Source: Croceitalea sp947503285 | GTDB taxonomy: Bacteria; Bacteroidota; Bacteroidia; Flavobacteriales; Flavobacteriaceae | Direction: 5' to 3' | NCBI RefSeq assembly: GCF_036985505.1 | Contig: NZ_BTGQ01000008.1 | Span: 101,134 to 165,133 of the forward strand | Length of the DNA: 64,000 nucleotides | Part shown: positions 8,604-16,498 of the stretch, piece after piece | How the letters are laid out: each line of letters opens with the position of its first letter | Position numbering within the stretch: position 1 is the first letter of the stretch | Position numbers and translations under genes: made by a program | Notes under the pieces: generated by a model | The model's input: the letters and a program-made list of their open reading frames with translations, nothing else | Database searches by the model: none | What the model was told of the DNA's origin: nothing

Positions 8604-9710
8604 TTATTGTATTTCAACCATTTCCAAATCAAAAACCAATGTCGAACCGCCAGGTATCGGGCCATAGTCATTATCACCATACCCTAGATGGGGCGGTATG
8701 AACAAGCGCACCTTATCACCGACCTTCATGGTCAACATACCCTCTTTAAAACCAGGTGCCAACTGGGCATCAGGGCTAAACTTGGTAACCAAGGGCCCAA
8801 AATTACCGCGATGCATCTTATTGATTTGGGCAAAATTGTCGAATTTTTTGGCGATCTCAGGTATGCTCGTATCGAATAAGTCTCCATTATCTAACCAACC
8901 CGCATACTGAAGCGCAACGTTTTGACCTATTTTGGGGGTTTCACCGTCGCCTTCTTTCAATGAAAAGATTTTCAACCCGCTTGCCGTTCCCTCGGCCTGC
9001 TCAAGTTGTTGATTCAATTCTTCCACGAAATCCGCCTTTATTTTTTTGATTGCAGCAATTTCTTTTTCTGCTTCTTCAAAATAATCGGTCATAATTTGAA
9101 TGGCATCAAATTTTTTGGCTTCCTTACCATTTCTAATAATCTCCACCTTATTCATGATCACATCGGCCTCGGGCTTGTTACCCGCCAGTACTTTGACGCT
9201 GGCGATACTATCAACAACCTCAATACCATTAACCACCTTTCCAAAAACAGTGTGGATTCCATTGAGCCAAGGGGTTTCCTTGTGTGTGATAAAAAATTGG
9301 CTTCCATTGGTTTTAGGGCCACCGTTGGCCATGGAAAGTATACCCTTACCGGAGTGTGTTAAAGAATCAACGATTTCATCTTTGAATTTATAACCTGGGC
9401 TGCCCGTACCAGTGGCCGTGGGGTCACCACCTTGAATCATAAAATCTTTCATTACCCTGTGAAAGGTAAGGCCATCATAGTATTTCTTGTCTTTGAACTC
9501 TTCACTAACGAAAGGATTGTTGCCTTCTGCCAATGATACAAAATTAGCGACCGTTATTGGTGTTGCCTCGTGATGAAGTTTGACCACGATATCACCCTTA
9601 TTAGTTTGGATATCAGCATAGATACCATCGCCTAAATCTGCGTACTTACTTGATTTACAGCTTGAAATTACAATACATAGTAAGGAAAAATAAACAAAAA
9701 AATGTTTCAT
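8604..9710 (-). CDS. Cyclophilin-FKBP fused peptidyl-prolyl isomerase, lipoprotein
   Basis: 368 residues. The N-terminus is a lipoprotein signal (FSLLCIVISSC-K, Cys about 18). Residues about 28-195 form a cyclophilin domain: 'ITVANFVSLAEG', 'YYDGLTFHRVMKDFMIQGGDPTATGTGSPGY', 'GILSMANGGPKTNGSQFFIT', 'LNGIHTVFGKVV'. After a helical linker (about 205-245), the C-terminal ~110 residues form an FKBP domain: 'GQNVALQYAGWLDNGDLFDTS', 'GFKEGMLTMKVGDKVRLFIPPHLGYG', 'LVFDLEMVEI'. Both are proline isomerase folds, so this is a two-family fusion acting outside the cytoplasm, probably in folding of exported proteins. It follows gldI by 14 bp in the same operon, which suggests a role with the gliding/secretion machinery (inference). 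Confidence 0.92.
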   Translation of the reverse strand: MKHFFVYFSLLCIVISSCKSSKYADLGDGIYADIQTNKGDIVVKLHHEATPITVANFVSLAEGNNPFVSEEFKDKKYYDGLTFHRVMKDFMIQGGDPTATGTGSPGYKFKDEIVDSLTHSGKGILSMANGGPKTNGSQFFITHKETPWLNGIHTVFGKVVNGIEVVDSIASVKVLAGNKPEADVIMNKVEIIRNGKEAKKFDAIQIMTDYFEEAEKEIAAIKKIKADFVEELNQQLEQAEGTASGLKIFSLKEGDGETPKIGQNVALQYAGWLDNGDLFDTSIPEIAKKFDNFAQINKMHRGNFGPLVTKFSPDAQLAPGFKEGMLTMKVGDKVRLFIPPHLGYGDNDYGPIPGGSTLVFDLEMVEIQ

Positions 9711-9724
9711 GGAAATCTCTATTT

Positions 9725-10273
9725 TTAATTTAAACTATCTTTTCTTTTAATGATCTTCAATACGTTTACGCTTGATTTGATCGGGGTCAAAGGTGCAATT
9801 TTACTGGTATCACCTTTGTAACCGTATGCCTGGGATGAGGGAAAGATAAAAGTTGCTTGTTCCCCTGATTTCAGTAGCTTCAATCCATTTCTTAATCCAG
9901 GGAAAAGCTGCGACTTATCTATGGCATGTTGTACGAGCCCAATCGTACTTTTTTTGTAAATCGTATCACCTTGCAATGTCATTACATTATAAGTGAATAC
10001 GATTTCATCATTGGTCTTGGGTCGGTATTCATCCTTGGCATTTTGAACTTCATAATGGTACCAAAAACCATCTGCGCTTGAAAAATAGGTATGGCTTGTA
10101 TCTTTTTCAATGAGGGATTGAATCACCGCTTCTTCTTGAGCTAAAATTTCTTTGCTTCGGGTAACCGAAGCCTTATAAAAACTGCCTGATTTTACCTGTA
10201 CGGGCTTTCTGGGTATTGTTTCGCCACAGCTACAAAGCAAAACCACGAATACCATTACGATTACTCTGTTCAT
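9725..10273 (-). CDS. gldI: Gliding motility-associated peptidyl-prolyl isomerase GldI
   Basis: 182 residues, the length known for GldI. A lipoprotein signal (MVFVVLLCSC-G) is followed by one FKBP-type domain: 'YRPKTNDEIVFTYNVMTLQGDTIYKK', 'LFPGLRNGLKLLKSGEQATFIFPSSQAYGYKG', ending 'LTPIKSSVNVLKI'. In Flavobacterium johnsoniae, GldI is an FKBP-like lipoprotein needed for gliding, and it is encoded beside a DHH phosphoesterase gene, as here. The start codon overlaps the stop of that upstream gene by 4 bp (ATGA). It is probably periplasm-facing and helps fold motility or type IX secretion components. It supports assignment of the window to gliding Flavobacteriia. Confidence 0.9.
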   Translation of the reverse strand: MNRVIVMVFVVLLCSCGETIPRKPVQVKSGSFYKASVTRSKEILAQEEAVIQSLIEKDTSHTYFSSADGFWYHYEVQNAKDEYRPKTNDEIVFTYNVMTLQGDTIYKKSTIGLVQHAIDKSQLFPGLRNGLKLLKSGEQATFIFPSSQAYGYKGDTSKIAPLTPIKSSVNVLKIIKRKDSLN

Positions 10274-11286
10274 TGGGTCAATTTATCTTTATACTTTTCA
10301 AGCAACTTGACAAACCGTATGGTCGTTTCTTCCATGGTTATGTCGCTACGGCCACCTGCCGCATTGGTATGGCCACCCCCGTTGAAATGTTCTCGTGCAA
10401 ACTCATTGACCGAAAAACCACCAATCGACCTGAACGATATTTTGATAATTCCCTCTTCCCTGTTTTCAATAAAAATCACTGCAAAAATGATACCTTCCAA
10501 GGTGAGGCCATAGTTCACAAAACCTTCGGTATCGCCCTTACTGTAATTGTGCCTATCCAATTCCTCTTGTGACATGGTAATGTAGGCGGTCTTGAATTGT
10601 TCTAAGATTACCAGGTTATTTAAGGCAACACCCAATAAATGTAATCTTGCGGGCGTATTGTTATCGAACACGTTTTGATGAATCTGCATGTTTTCGGCAC
10701 CCTTATCAATCAAATTGGCAACCACCCTATGGGTTTGACTAGTGGTCGAGGCATATTTAAAAGAACCGGTATCGGTCATGATACCGACGTAAAGGGAGGT
10801 AGCGATGTCTTTGGTAATATCGGGCACCCCTTCTAAGTAGTCAATGAAATTATAGACCATTTCACAGGTAGAGCTCATGCTGACGTCAGAATAGGTGACG
10901 AGCGCATAGTCGCTAGGTTGCTGATGATGGTCGATCATGATGAATTTTGCCGTCGCTGCCTCTAAAAACGATTCCATTTGCCCTGTTCTAGACAAATGGT
11001 TAAAATCTAAAGTGAATATGAGGCTAGCTGCTTCAATAAGTCTTTTTGATTGTGAATTCTCACGTTCAAAGTTTAAAATCCCTTCATTACCGGGAATCCA
11101 TTTTAAAAACTTCGGATAATCGTTTGGAGCAATTATGACAGGGCTTTGGCCCAAGGCTTCCAAGAATTTTGCCAGACCTAGACAAGAACCGATGGCATCG
11201 CCATCAGGATTCTTATGGGGTACGATCACAATTTTTTGGGGCTTCGCAAGCAAGGTCTTTACAGTAGCGATATCTGCTGAATTCAT
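10270..11286 (-). CDS. DHH-family phosphoesterase (NrnA/oligoribonuclease-like)
   Basis: 338 residues of DHH plus DHHA1 domain architecture, the normal length for bacterial NrnA-type enzymes. Motifs: 'PHKNPDGDAIGSCLG' (about 23-37), 'FTLDFNH' (Asp ligand), 'MIDHHQQP' (the DHH motif), and near the end 'HFNGGGHTNAAGG' of the DHHA1 substrate-binding domain. Family members are Mn-dependent and degrade nano-RNA, pAp or cyclic-dinucleotide products; which of these applies is not readable. It is the first gene of the nrnA-like/gldI/PPIase operon, with a -7 element just upstream. Confidence 0.9.
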   Translation of the reverse strand: MNSADIATVKTLLAKPQKIVIVPHKNPDGDAIGSCLGLAKFLEALGQSPVIIAPNDYPKFLKWIPGNEGILNFERENSQSKRLIEAASLIFTLDFNHLSRTGQMESFLEAATAKFIMIDHHQQPSDYALVTYSDVSMSSTCEMVYNFIDYLEGVPDITKDIATSLYVGIMTDTGSFKYASTTSQTHRVVANLIDKGAENMQIHQNVFDNNTPARLHLLGVALNNLVILEQFKTAYITMSQEELDRHNYSKGDTEGFVNYGLTLEGIIFAVIFIENREEGIIKISFRSIGGFSVNEFAREHFNGGGHTNAAGGRSDITMEETTIRFVKLLEKYKDKLTQ

Positions 11287-11291
11287 GCGCT

Positions 11292-11299
11292 CAAAGATA
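11292..11299 (-). promoter_or_regulatory. -7 promoter element for the DHH phosphoesterase-gldI operon
   Basis: TATCTTTG on the minus strand fits the Bacteroidota -7 consensus TAnnTTTG. It ends 5 bp before the ATG at 11286, so the leader must be extremely short. No good -33 TTTG is seen. Confidence 0.5.
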
Positions 11300-11333
11300 C
11301 AATAATATAATATAGCGGTAATTTGATATGTCT

Positions 11334-11341
11334 TATTTTTG
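11334..11341 (+). promoter_or_regulatory. -7 promoter element for the PhoD-like phosphatase
   Basis: TATTTTTG matches TAnnTTTG and ends 11 bp before the ATG at 11353. It forms a divergent promoter pair with the element at 11292-11299. Confidence 0.5.
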
Positions 11342-11352
11342 ATGGTATTTAA

Positions 11353-12402
11353 ATGAAAGTTATGCGTACGATCCTGATTTTTTTAACTGCTATTTGCATT
11401 GCCTCTGGTTGTAAGACCAAAGCACTCGATGTAGGGAATAAAGGAAGTACAGCCACTACCGAAGCTACCTTTACCATAACCTTTGGTTCTTGTAATAAAA
11501 GTAGCCTGGATAACCTATTTTGGGATGATATCTCAAATTTAGGTCCTGATGTTTTTATTTGGGGCGGTGACATTGTTTATGCCGATACCAATGACGTTGC
11601 AACGATCCAAGCTTTTTATGATGACCAAGATGCGGTGCCTGAATATGCCGAACTCAAAAAAAGTACCCTGATAACGGGCACTTGGGACGATCATGACTAC
11701 GGAATCAATGATGGCGGGGTTGAATTCGAATCAAAAAAAGGTAGTCAGCAAGCCTTTCTAAACTTTCTTGATGTTCCGGAAAATGACTTACGAAGACAAC
11801 GAAATGGGGTGTACTCCACACAGGTCATTTCAAAACCGCAAGGGTCGGTCAAAATTATCAATTTAGATACCAGATATCATCGAACCAGGCTTGTAGAAGA
11901 TAAAACCGAGGGAAGAAGATATCGCCCAACCGCCTATGGTCAAGGCACTATTTTAGGTGAAAGACAATGGAAATGGCTGGCGGATGAACTTAGCAATTCG
12001 ACATCGGATTTTAATTTAATAGTAAGCAGCATTCAATTCTTATCACGGGAGCATGGCTTTGAGAAATGGGCCAATCACCCCCACGAGGTGGATAAGATGA
12101 AAAAAATAATAATGGATTCCAAGGCGAAGGGTGTACTTATCTTATCTGGTGACCGCCATATCTCGGAATTTTCAAAAATGGAACTTGAAGGACTCGATTA
12201 TCCGCTCATCGATTTTACCAGCAGCGGACTCACCCATGCGTATACCAATTTTAGTGGGGAACCCAATGAATTCAGGGTTGGTAATGTCGTGTCGAGTAAT
12301 AGCTATGGATTGATAGAATTGGATTTGGACACAAAAATGGCGACGTTGAAAATGATGGCGGATAATGGTAAAGTGTTGCAAGAACTAAAACAGGCGTACT
12401 AA
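11353..12402 (+). CDS. PhoD-like alkaline phosphatase family lipoprotein
   Basis: 349 residues. The lipoprotein signal ends IASGC-K (Cys about 20); the ATG at 11353 or the one three codons later could be the start. The catalytic domain has metallophosphatase landmarks of the PhoD type: 'FGSCNKSSLDNLFWDDI', 'FIWGGDIVYAD', 'GTWDDHDYGINDGG', 'NLDTRYHR', 'GERQWKWLADEL' and 'LILSGDRHISEFSK', which supply the Asp/His metal ligands. Family members hydrolyse phosphate mono- or diesters outside the cell membrane using Fe/Ca. The nearest relatives in memory are flavobacterial 'alkaline phosphatase family' lipoproteins that may serve phosphate scavenging. It is transcribed divergently from the DHH-gldI operon. 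Confidence 0.87.
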   Translation: MKVMRTILIFLTAICIASGCKTKALDVGNKGSTATTEATFTITFGSCNKSSLDNLFWDDISNLGPDVFIWGGDIVYADTNDVATIQAFYDDQDAVPEYAELKKSTLITGTWDDHDYGINDGGVEFESKKGSQQAFLNFLDVPENDLRRQRNGVYSTQVISKPQGSVKIINLDTRYHRTRLVEDKTEGRRYRPTAYGQGTILGERQWKWLADELSNSTSDFNLIVSSIQFLSREHGFEKWANHPHEVDKMKKIIMDSKAKGVLILSGDRHISEFSKMELEGLDYPLIDFTSSGLTHAYTNFSGEPNEFRVGNVVSSNSYGLIELDLDTKMATLKMMADNGKVLQELKQAY

Positions 12403-12405
12403 ATA

Positions 12406-12435
12406 TTGTAAACCTAGTCAAAAAGGTTATTTTTG
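12406..12435 (+). promoter_or_regulatory. Promoter of ndk (-33 and -7 elements)
   Basis: ATTG ending at 12408 (partial -33) is followed after 19 bp by TATTTTTG at 12428-12435. This is the Bacteroidota arrangement, 17 bp ahead of the ndk start. The run TTATTTTTGCGC recurs exactly at the promoter near 14814. Confidence 0.6.
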
Positions 12436-12452
12436 CGCAAAAATTTACGGAA

Positions 12453-12872
12453 ATGACAGGAAATAGAACGTTTACCATGATAAAGCCCGATGCCGTTGAA
12501 AATGGACACATTGGGGCAATTCTGGAAAAAATAACGGCTGCCGGCTTTAAAATCGTGGCCATGAAGTATACTCAATTAAGCGTACGCGATGCCCAAGGGT
12601 TCTATGCAGTACATAGCGAACGTCCATTTTTCGGGGAGTTGGTTGAATTCATGACGCGTGGGCCCATTGTTGCTGCTATCTTGGAAAAAGATAACGCGGT
12701 AGAAGACTTTCGCGCTTTGATCGGTGCTACCAATCCAGCGGAAGCTGCTGAGGGAACCATTAGAAAATTATTTGCCACAAGTATTGGTGAAAATGCCGTT
12801 CACGGTTCTGATAGTGACGAAAATGCTGCTATTGAAGGAGCTTTCCATTTTGCCGGAAGGGAGGTTTTCTAG
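12453..12872 (+). CDS. ndk: Nucleoside diphosphate kinase
   Basis: 139 residues, the standard Ndk length. The N-terminal 'RTFTMIKPDAVENGHIGAIL' has the conserved Lys (about 11). The active-site region 'NPAEAAEGTIRKLFATSIGENAVHGSDSDENA' contains the phospho-accepting His at about 117 and the family signature N-x-x-H-G-S-D. It balances cytoplasmic NTP pools by transferring the gamma phosphate between nucleotides through a phosphohistidine. It is a single-gene unit with its own promoter upstream and a hairpin terminator right after the stop. Confidence 0.97.
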   Translation: MTGNRTFTMIKPDAVENGHIGAILEKITAAGFKIVAMKYTQLSVRDAQGFYAVHSERPFFGELVEFMTRGPIVAAILEKDNAVEDFRALIGATNPAEAAEGTIRKLFATSIGENAVHGSDSDENAAIEGAFHFAGREVF

Positions 12873-12897
12873 AAGAAACCGCAATAATACCATACAA

Positions 12898-12931
12898 GGG
12901 CCATTCAGCATAGTGCGGATGGCCTTTTTTT
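12898..12931 (+). terminator. Rho-independent terminator of ndk
   Basis: GGCCAT (12899-12904) pairs with ATGGCC (12919-12924), extended by AA/TT and a G-T pair, and runs into seven T on the plus strand. It reaches the stop codon of the convergent DUF721 gene. The minus strand has no T-run. Confidence 0.85.
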
Positions 12932-13227
12932 CATCTCAAGATTAATTTTTTTACCAATTCCTTTCCCAAATCCTCATTCAACATGGCTATGATCTTACTT
13001 TTACCCATGCTGAGTTCTTCCCGTAGTACGGATGACGATAGTGAAACGTACAAGGTATCGTTTTTAAGTTCGACCTGATTGGTGTAGTTGTTTACACCGT
13101 TACCCATTAGCTTTACCCAAGTTTCGCGCACATCGACCTTGTCGATACCTTTTTGCAGATTATTTTCTTTGATAAAGGCATTGAGGGCCTCGCCTAAGTT
13201 TTGATGATCATTATACCTTTTTGCCAT
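12931..13227 (-). CDS. DUF721 (DciA-like) protein
   Basis: 98 residues matching DUF721: 'NLGEALNAFIKENNLQKGIDKVDVRETWVKLMGNGVNNYTNQVELKNDTLYVSL...' with the closing 'LREELSMGKSKIIAMLNEDLG'. In other bacteria this fold includes DciA, a loader of the replicative helicase, and short DUF721 proteins sit beside recF or gyrase genes. Its start codon overlaps the stop of the lipocalin-like gene by one base (TAATG), and recF lies just beyond. This supports a role near DNA replication or repair (inference). Confidence 0.85.
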   Translation of the reverse strand: MAKRYNDHQNLGEALNAFIKENNLQKGIDKVDVRETWVKLMGNGVNNYTNQVELKNDTLYVSLSSSVLREELSMGKSKIIAMLNEDLGKELVKKLILR

Positions 13228-13646
13228 TACGGGGCTATTTTAAGGGGTTCAAAGCGTTTGTAATGGTAAGTAATATTATCTTGGTTTACAACGACATAAT
13301 TGTTTTCGTTCAAAACGGTGATTTGCTCTTCCCATGTGCTTAGATTGTTTTTATATCGTAAGATATACGTGTCGCCTTGCTGTATTATGGTAAAGGGCTC
13401 TGCATCGTCTGATGTCGTATATGAGCCATCAAGCTTTGGTCGTACCTTCTTTTTAAAACCCTTCATTTCTTCCAGTGCTATAAAATCAACACTTGTGTTT
13501 ACCGTGTAATTTTTCTTTTCCCCGTTCGCAAAGGTGACCTCGGTTATTTCCCAATAGCCATTGAGATAGGGCAGGCTTTTTTCCGGAATCGAAGAGGTAC
13601 ATCCTACCAATAAAAAAATATAAAGGAGCATTTTGAAACGAACCAT
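13227..13646 (-). CDS. Small lipocalin-like lipoprotein
   Basis: The open frame extends to 13808, but that part is a shadow of recF. I place the start at the ATG at 13646, one base after the recF stop, because the peptide then begins as a lipoprotein signal (MVRFKMLLYIFLLVGC-T). The product is 139 residues. The mature part 'YLNGYWEITEVTFANGEKKNYTVNTSVDFI' is the opening of a lipocalin-like fold of the type found in many flavobacterial lipoproteins. No ligand or enzymatic motif is visible. It lies between recF and DUF721 with near-zero spacing, so the three are one transcript even though this product is exported. Confidence 0.75.
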   Translation of the reverse strand: MVRFKMLLYIFLLVGCTSSIPEKSLPYLNGYWEITEVTFANGEKKNYTVNTSVDFIALEEMKGFKKKVRPKLDGSYTTSDDAEPFTIIQQGDTYILRYKNNLSTWEEQITVLNENNYVVVNQDNITYHYKRFEPLKIAP

Positions 13647-13647
13647 A

Positions 13648-14727
13648 CTACAAGTTAAATATTTTGTAACCATGGTGAATGTTTTTAACCACATTTTCCG
13701 TTCTATCGGCATGGGTGTCACTAATGAAAATCTGTCCAAATGTATCATTATCCACCAAAGACACGATTTGTGCGACCCTGGTCTCATCCAATTTATCAAA
13801 AATATCATCCAATAATAGAATAGGGGTGGTCTGTGCCTGTGCCTTGATGAAATGGAATTGGGCCAGTTTTAAGGCAATCAAGAAGGATTTTTGTTGCCCT
13901 TGGCTGCCAAATTTTTTGATGGGGTGACCAGCTATGGTGAATTCGAGATCATCTTTGTGAATGCCTACGCTTGTGTATTGAAGGCTTCTGTCCTTATCCA
14001 AATTCGAAACAAGAAGGGAGGCGAGGTCATTGTCATATAACTTGCTTTGGTAGCCCAGGGAAACAGCTTCTTCGTTACCCGATATGTTTTCGTATTGTGT
14101 TTTGAAGATGGGAATGAACTTATTCAAGAATTGAGATCTTTTTTCAAAGATCTCAGTGCCTAGCCTGTGCAATTGCTCATTGTATATCGAGAGGGTGTCG
14201 TTATCAAAGGTTCGATTGAGTGCAAAATACTTGAGTAACGAGTTACGTTGGGTAAGTACCTTATTGTAGTTTAACAAGACTTTCAAATAAGCTTTATCGG
14301 ATTGCGAGATTACCCCATCCACGAATTTCCGTCGGGTATCACTACCTTCCGTAATTAAGTCACGATCGGCTGGTGAAATAATGACCAAGGGCAAGAACCC
14401 AATATGGTCAGAAAACTTTTCATATGCCTTGCCATTTCGTTTAATGACTTTTTTTAACCCTCGTTTAAAACTACAGACGATTTTTTCGGTACGATCATCC
14501 TTTTCAAATTCCCCTTCAATTACGAAAAAATCCTCTCCGTGCTTTATGTTTTGGGTAGCTACCGGATTGAAATAGCTTTTGCCGAAAGACAGGTGGTATA
14601 TGGCATCGAGTATATTGGTCTTACCTACACCGTTTTTTCCGACCAGGCAATTGATAATGGGGTCAAATTCAAGGTTGTGCGAAGTAAAATTTTTGTAATT
14701 GATTAAAGATAAGTGCTTTAAAAACAT
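13648..14727 (-). CDS. recF: DNA replication/repair protein RecF
   Basis: 359 residues, the typical RecF length. Walker A is 'GKNGVGKTN' (about 30-38) within 'NCLVGKNGVGKTNILDAIYHLSFGKSYF'. The ABC signature region reads 'GSQGQQKSFLIALKLAQ', and Walker B is 'TPILLLDDIFDKLDETR'. RecF is an SMC-like ATPase that helps load RecA at single-strand gaps. It is the first gene of the recF/lipocalin-like/DUF721 unit. A -7 element (TATTTTTG, 14770-14777, minus) lies 42 bp upstream and opposes the promoter of the TPR gene. Confidence 0.96.
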   Translation of the reverse strand: MFLKHLSLINYKNFTSHNLEFDPIINCLVGKNGVGKTNILDAIYHLSFGKSYFNPVATQNIKHGEDFFVIEGEFEKDDRTEKIVCSFKRGLKKVIKRNGKAYEKFSDHIGFLPLVIISPADRDLITEGSDTRRKFVDGVISQSDKAYLKVLLNYNKVLTQRNSLLKYFALNRTFDNDTLSIYNEQLHRLGTEIFEKRSQFLNKFIPIFKTQYENISGNEEAVSLGYQSKLYDNDLASLLVSNLDKDRSLQYTSVGIHKDDLEFTIAGHPIKKFGSQGQQKSFLIALKLAQFHFIKAQAQTTPILLLDDIFDKLDETRVAQIVSLVDNDTFGQIFISDTHADRTENVVKNIHHGYKIFNL

Positions 14728-14769
14728 ATAACCCTTTAAATCTATTGGATTTTTCTATGGCAAAGATTC

Positions 14770-14777
14770 CAAAAATA
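14770..14777 (-). promoter_or_regulatory. -7 promoter element of recF
   Basis: TATTTTTG on the minus strand, 42 bp before the recF ATG. It is one half of a divergent promoter region. No convincing -33 element. Confidence 0.45.
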
Positions 14778-14791
14778 ACGAATAATTTACC

Positions 14792-14821
14792 TTTCGGTTT
14801 TGGATAAAAACTTTATTTTTG
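14792..14821 (+). promoter_or_regulatory. Promoter of the TPR-ribH unit
   Basis: TTTC (14792-14795, -33-like) and TATTTTTG (14814-14821) are separated by 18 bp. The -7 ends 20 bp before the ATG at 14842. Confidence 0.5.
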
Positions 14822-14841
14822 CGCGATTAATAAAAATTAGA

Positions 14842-15606
14842 ATGGCTACATATAAAAAACGGGGCTTTAAACCAAAGAATAAAGAAGAAGAGATAGCGCT
14901 GGATGAGCAGAATAGCACTACCGCTGAGGTATTTAGCACGTTAGACGAGAGTGCTTCGAAGACCGAGGCATGGGTTTCCAAAAACCAAAATTATATTTTG
15001 GGGGTTATCGTCGCAGTAGCTGTAGGCATTTTAGGGTATTTGGCCTACAATCAGTTCATTCAAAAACCTAAAGAAGCAAGTGCGGCCAATGAACTGTATT
15101 ATCCACAGCAATATTTTGAACAGGCCATGGCAAATGAAACTGCAAAAGATTCTTTGTTGAACCTGTCGTTGAATGGTGCCGAGGGTAAATATGGTTTTTT
15201 GGATATTATTGAGGAGTACAGCGGCACAAAAGCAGCCAATTTGGCTTCGTACTCTGCCGGTATGGCCTATTTAAACCAACAGAATTACCAAGAGGCCATA
15301 ACATATTTAGAACAATTTTCATCAGATGATGCCATATTGGGTGCTTTGGCAAAAGGGGCCATAGGTGATGCATTCTCACAATTGAATCAAAATGAGGATG
15401 CTTTGGATTATTATGATAAGGCTATCGCCCATGGTCATGGTACGAATGACTTCACTACGCCGAAATATCTTTACAAAGCTGGTATTATAGCGATGGAGCT
15501 CGGGTATAATGAGCGGGCAGCAACGTATTTTGAGCGTATTAAAGAAGAGTTTCCCACGGCACAACAAGCCAATAATATAGACGCCTTAATCGGTTCTGTT
15601 AACTAA
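14842..15606 (+). CDS. Membrane-anchored tetratricopeptide repeat protein
   Basis: The frame opens at 14800, but the ATG at 14842 (MATYKKRG) is preferred: the earlier codons overlap the promoter. The 254-residue product has a charged cytoplasmic N-terminus and one transmembrane helix ('ILGVIVAVAVGILGYLAYNQF', about residues 50-70). TPR-like helices follow ('ANLASYSAGMAYLNQQNYQEAITYLEQF', 'ALAKGAIGDAFSQLNQNEDALDYYDKAIA', 'LYKAGIIAMELGYNERAATYFERI'). This matches the YfgM-like class of single-pass TPR proteins that work with exported-protein chaperones; that role is inference. It ends 8 bp before ribH and is co-transcribed with it. Confidence 0.85.
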   Translation: MATYKKRGFKPKNKEEEIALDEQNSTTAEVFSTLDESASKTEAWVSKNQNYILGVIVAVAVGILGYLAYNQFIQKPKEASAANELYYPQQYFEQAMANETAKDSLLNLSLNGAEGKYGFLDIIEEYSGTKAANLASYSAGMAYLNQQNYQEAITYLEQFSSDDAILGALAKGAIGDAFSQLNQNEDALDYYDKAIAHGHGTNDFTTPKYLYKAGIIAMELGYNERAATYFERIKEEFPTAQQANNIDALIGSVN

Positions 15607-15614
15607 GTGGCGTT

Positions 15615-16097
15615 ATGGCTACAGTAAACAAAAACTTATCGGTATACGATAAAGCTACGATACCTAGTGCCAAAGATTTAAGAATCGGTATTGTTGTGTC
15701 AGAATGGAATGGTACGATTACAGAGCCACTCTTTCAAGGGGCAAGGGAGGCACTTTTGGATTGTGGGGCCCAAGAACAACATATGATACGCTGGAATGTT
15801 CCTGGCAGTTATGAATTGGTCTTTGGTTGTAAAAAGATGATTGATACCCAAGAGGTCGATGTTGTCATCGCCATCGGTAGTGTAATTCGAGGGGAGACCA
15901 GTCATTTTGAATACGTATGTAGTGCTACCGCACAAGGTATAAAAGACCTGAACGTTCAACGAGACATTCCCGTTATTTTTTGTGTACTTACAGACGATAC
16001 CCTTCAACAGTCCATTGATCGAAGTGGTGGAAAGCATGGCAATAAGGGTATTGAAGCGGCCATAGCCGCCATCAAAATGGCATCACTGGGTAACTAA
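15615..16097 (+). CDS. ribH: 6,7-dimethyl-8-ribityllumazine synthase
   Basis: 160 residues, the usual length of lumazine synthase. Recognisable elements are 'GIVVSEWNGTITEPLFQGAREAL', 'VPGSYELVFGCKKM', 'DVVIAIGSVIRGETSHFEYVCSATAQGI' (G-x-x-I-R-G-x-T-x-H-F-x-x-V, with the catalytic His) and 'PVIFCVLTDDTLQQSIDRSGGKHGNKG'. It condenses the ribityl pyrimidine with dihydroxybutanone phosphate in the penultimate step of riboflavin synthesis. It is cytoplasmic and forms multimeric shells in relatives. It is downstream of the TPR gene in the same transcript. Confidence 0.96.
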   Translation: MATVNKNLSVYDKATIPSAKDLRIGIVVSEWNGTITEPLFQGAREALLDCGAQEQHMIRWNVPGSYELVFGCKKMIDTQEVDVVIAIGSVIRGETSHFEYVCSATAQGIKDLNVQRDIPVIFCVLTDDTLQQSIDRSGGKHGNKGIEAAIAAIKMASLGN

Positions 16098-16185
16098 TGT
16101 AAGTTTAGCCGTCTTTTCATATTTAAATAACCACAGTGTTAACATTTTTTGTGAACCTAGCGTTACCGCTTTTTTTGTTTTTAAG

Positions 16186-16193
16186 TACCTTTG
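16186..16193 (+). promoter_or_regulatory. -7 promoter element of the mutL-rhomboid operon
   Basis: TACCTTTG fits TAnnTTTG and lies 20 bp before the ATG at 16214, in the 116-bp gap after ribH. The region upstream is T-rich, without a clear -33. Confidence 0.5.
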
Positions 16194-16213
16194 GGTAGGA
16201 CGGTTCAGGTACT

Positions 16214-16498
16214 ATGCGAAATTTTTTAAAACTAAGAAGAAACAGGACTTTCGACTACAAGCCCCGATATTATGAGGGCGAGGGTAGTCCTTATAAAATT
16301 GAGCACAAACTGGATAAGTATCGCAGTACCGCCAACAGTCAAAGAGGCCTAAAAAATAAGTTTTCCTCTGCCTTTGAAGATTTGAAAAGGGAAGGCGATA
16401 AAAATTTAAGGATTCGATTTTGGGTCATAGTAACGGTTTTGGTTTTGGTTTTTCTTTTCATAATCGATTTCGACCTATCCATATTCTTTAGACGCTAA
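16214..16498 (+). CDS. Small single-pass membrane protein of unknown function
   Basis: 94 residues. The first ~70 are basic and polar ('LRRNRTFDYKPRYYEGEGSPYKIEHKLDKYR'). The end is one hydrophobic helix ('FWVIVTVLVLVFLFIIDFDLSIF', about 69-91), so it is a tail-anchored or C-terminally inserted protein. It is a familiar neighbour between ribH and mutL in Flavobacteriaceae and has sometimes been mislabelled a riboflavin synthase subunit because of that position; nothing in the sequence supports that. Its stop overlaps the mutL start by one base (TAATG), which implies coupled translation. Confidence 0.8.
   Translation: MRNFLKLRRNRTFDYKPRYYEGEGSPYKIEHKLDKYRSTANSQRGLKNKFSSAFEDLKREGDKNLRIRFWVIVTVLVLVFLFIIDFDLSIFFRR

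Noticed and set aside
13647..13808. N-terminal extension of the lipocalin-like gene
   Set aside because: It overlaps recF in another frame, and the internal ATG at 13646 starts a clean lipoprotein signal.
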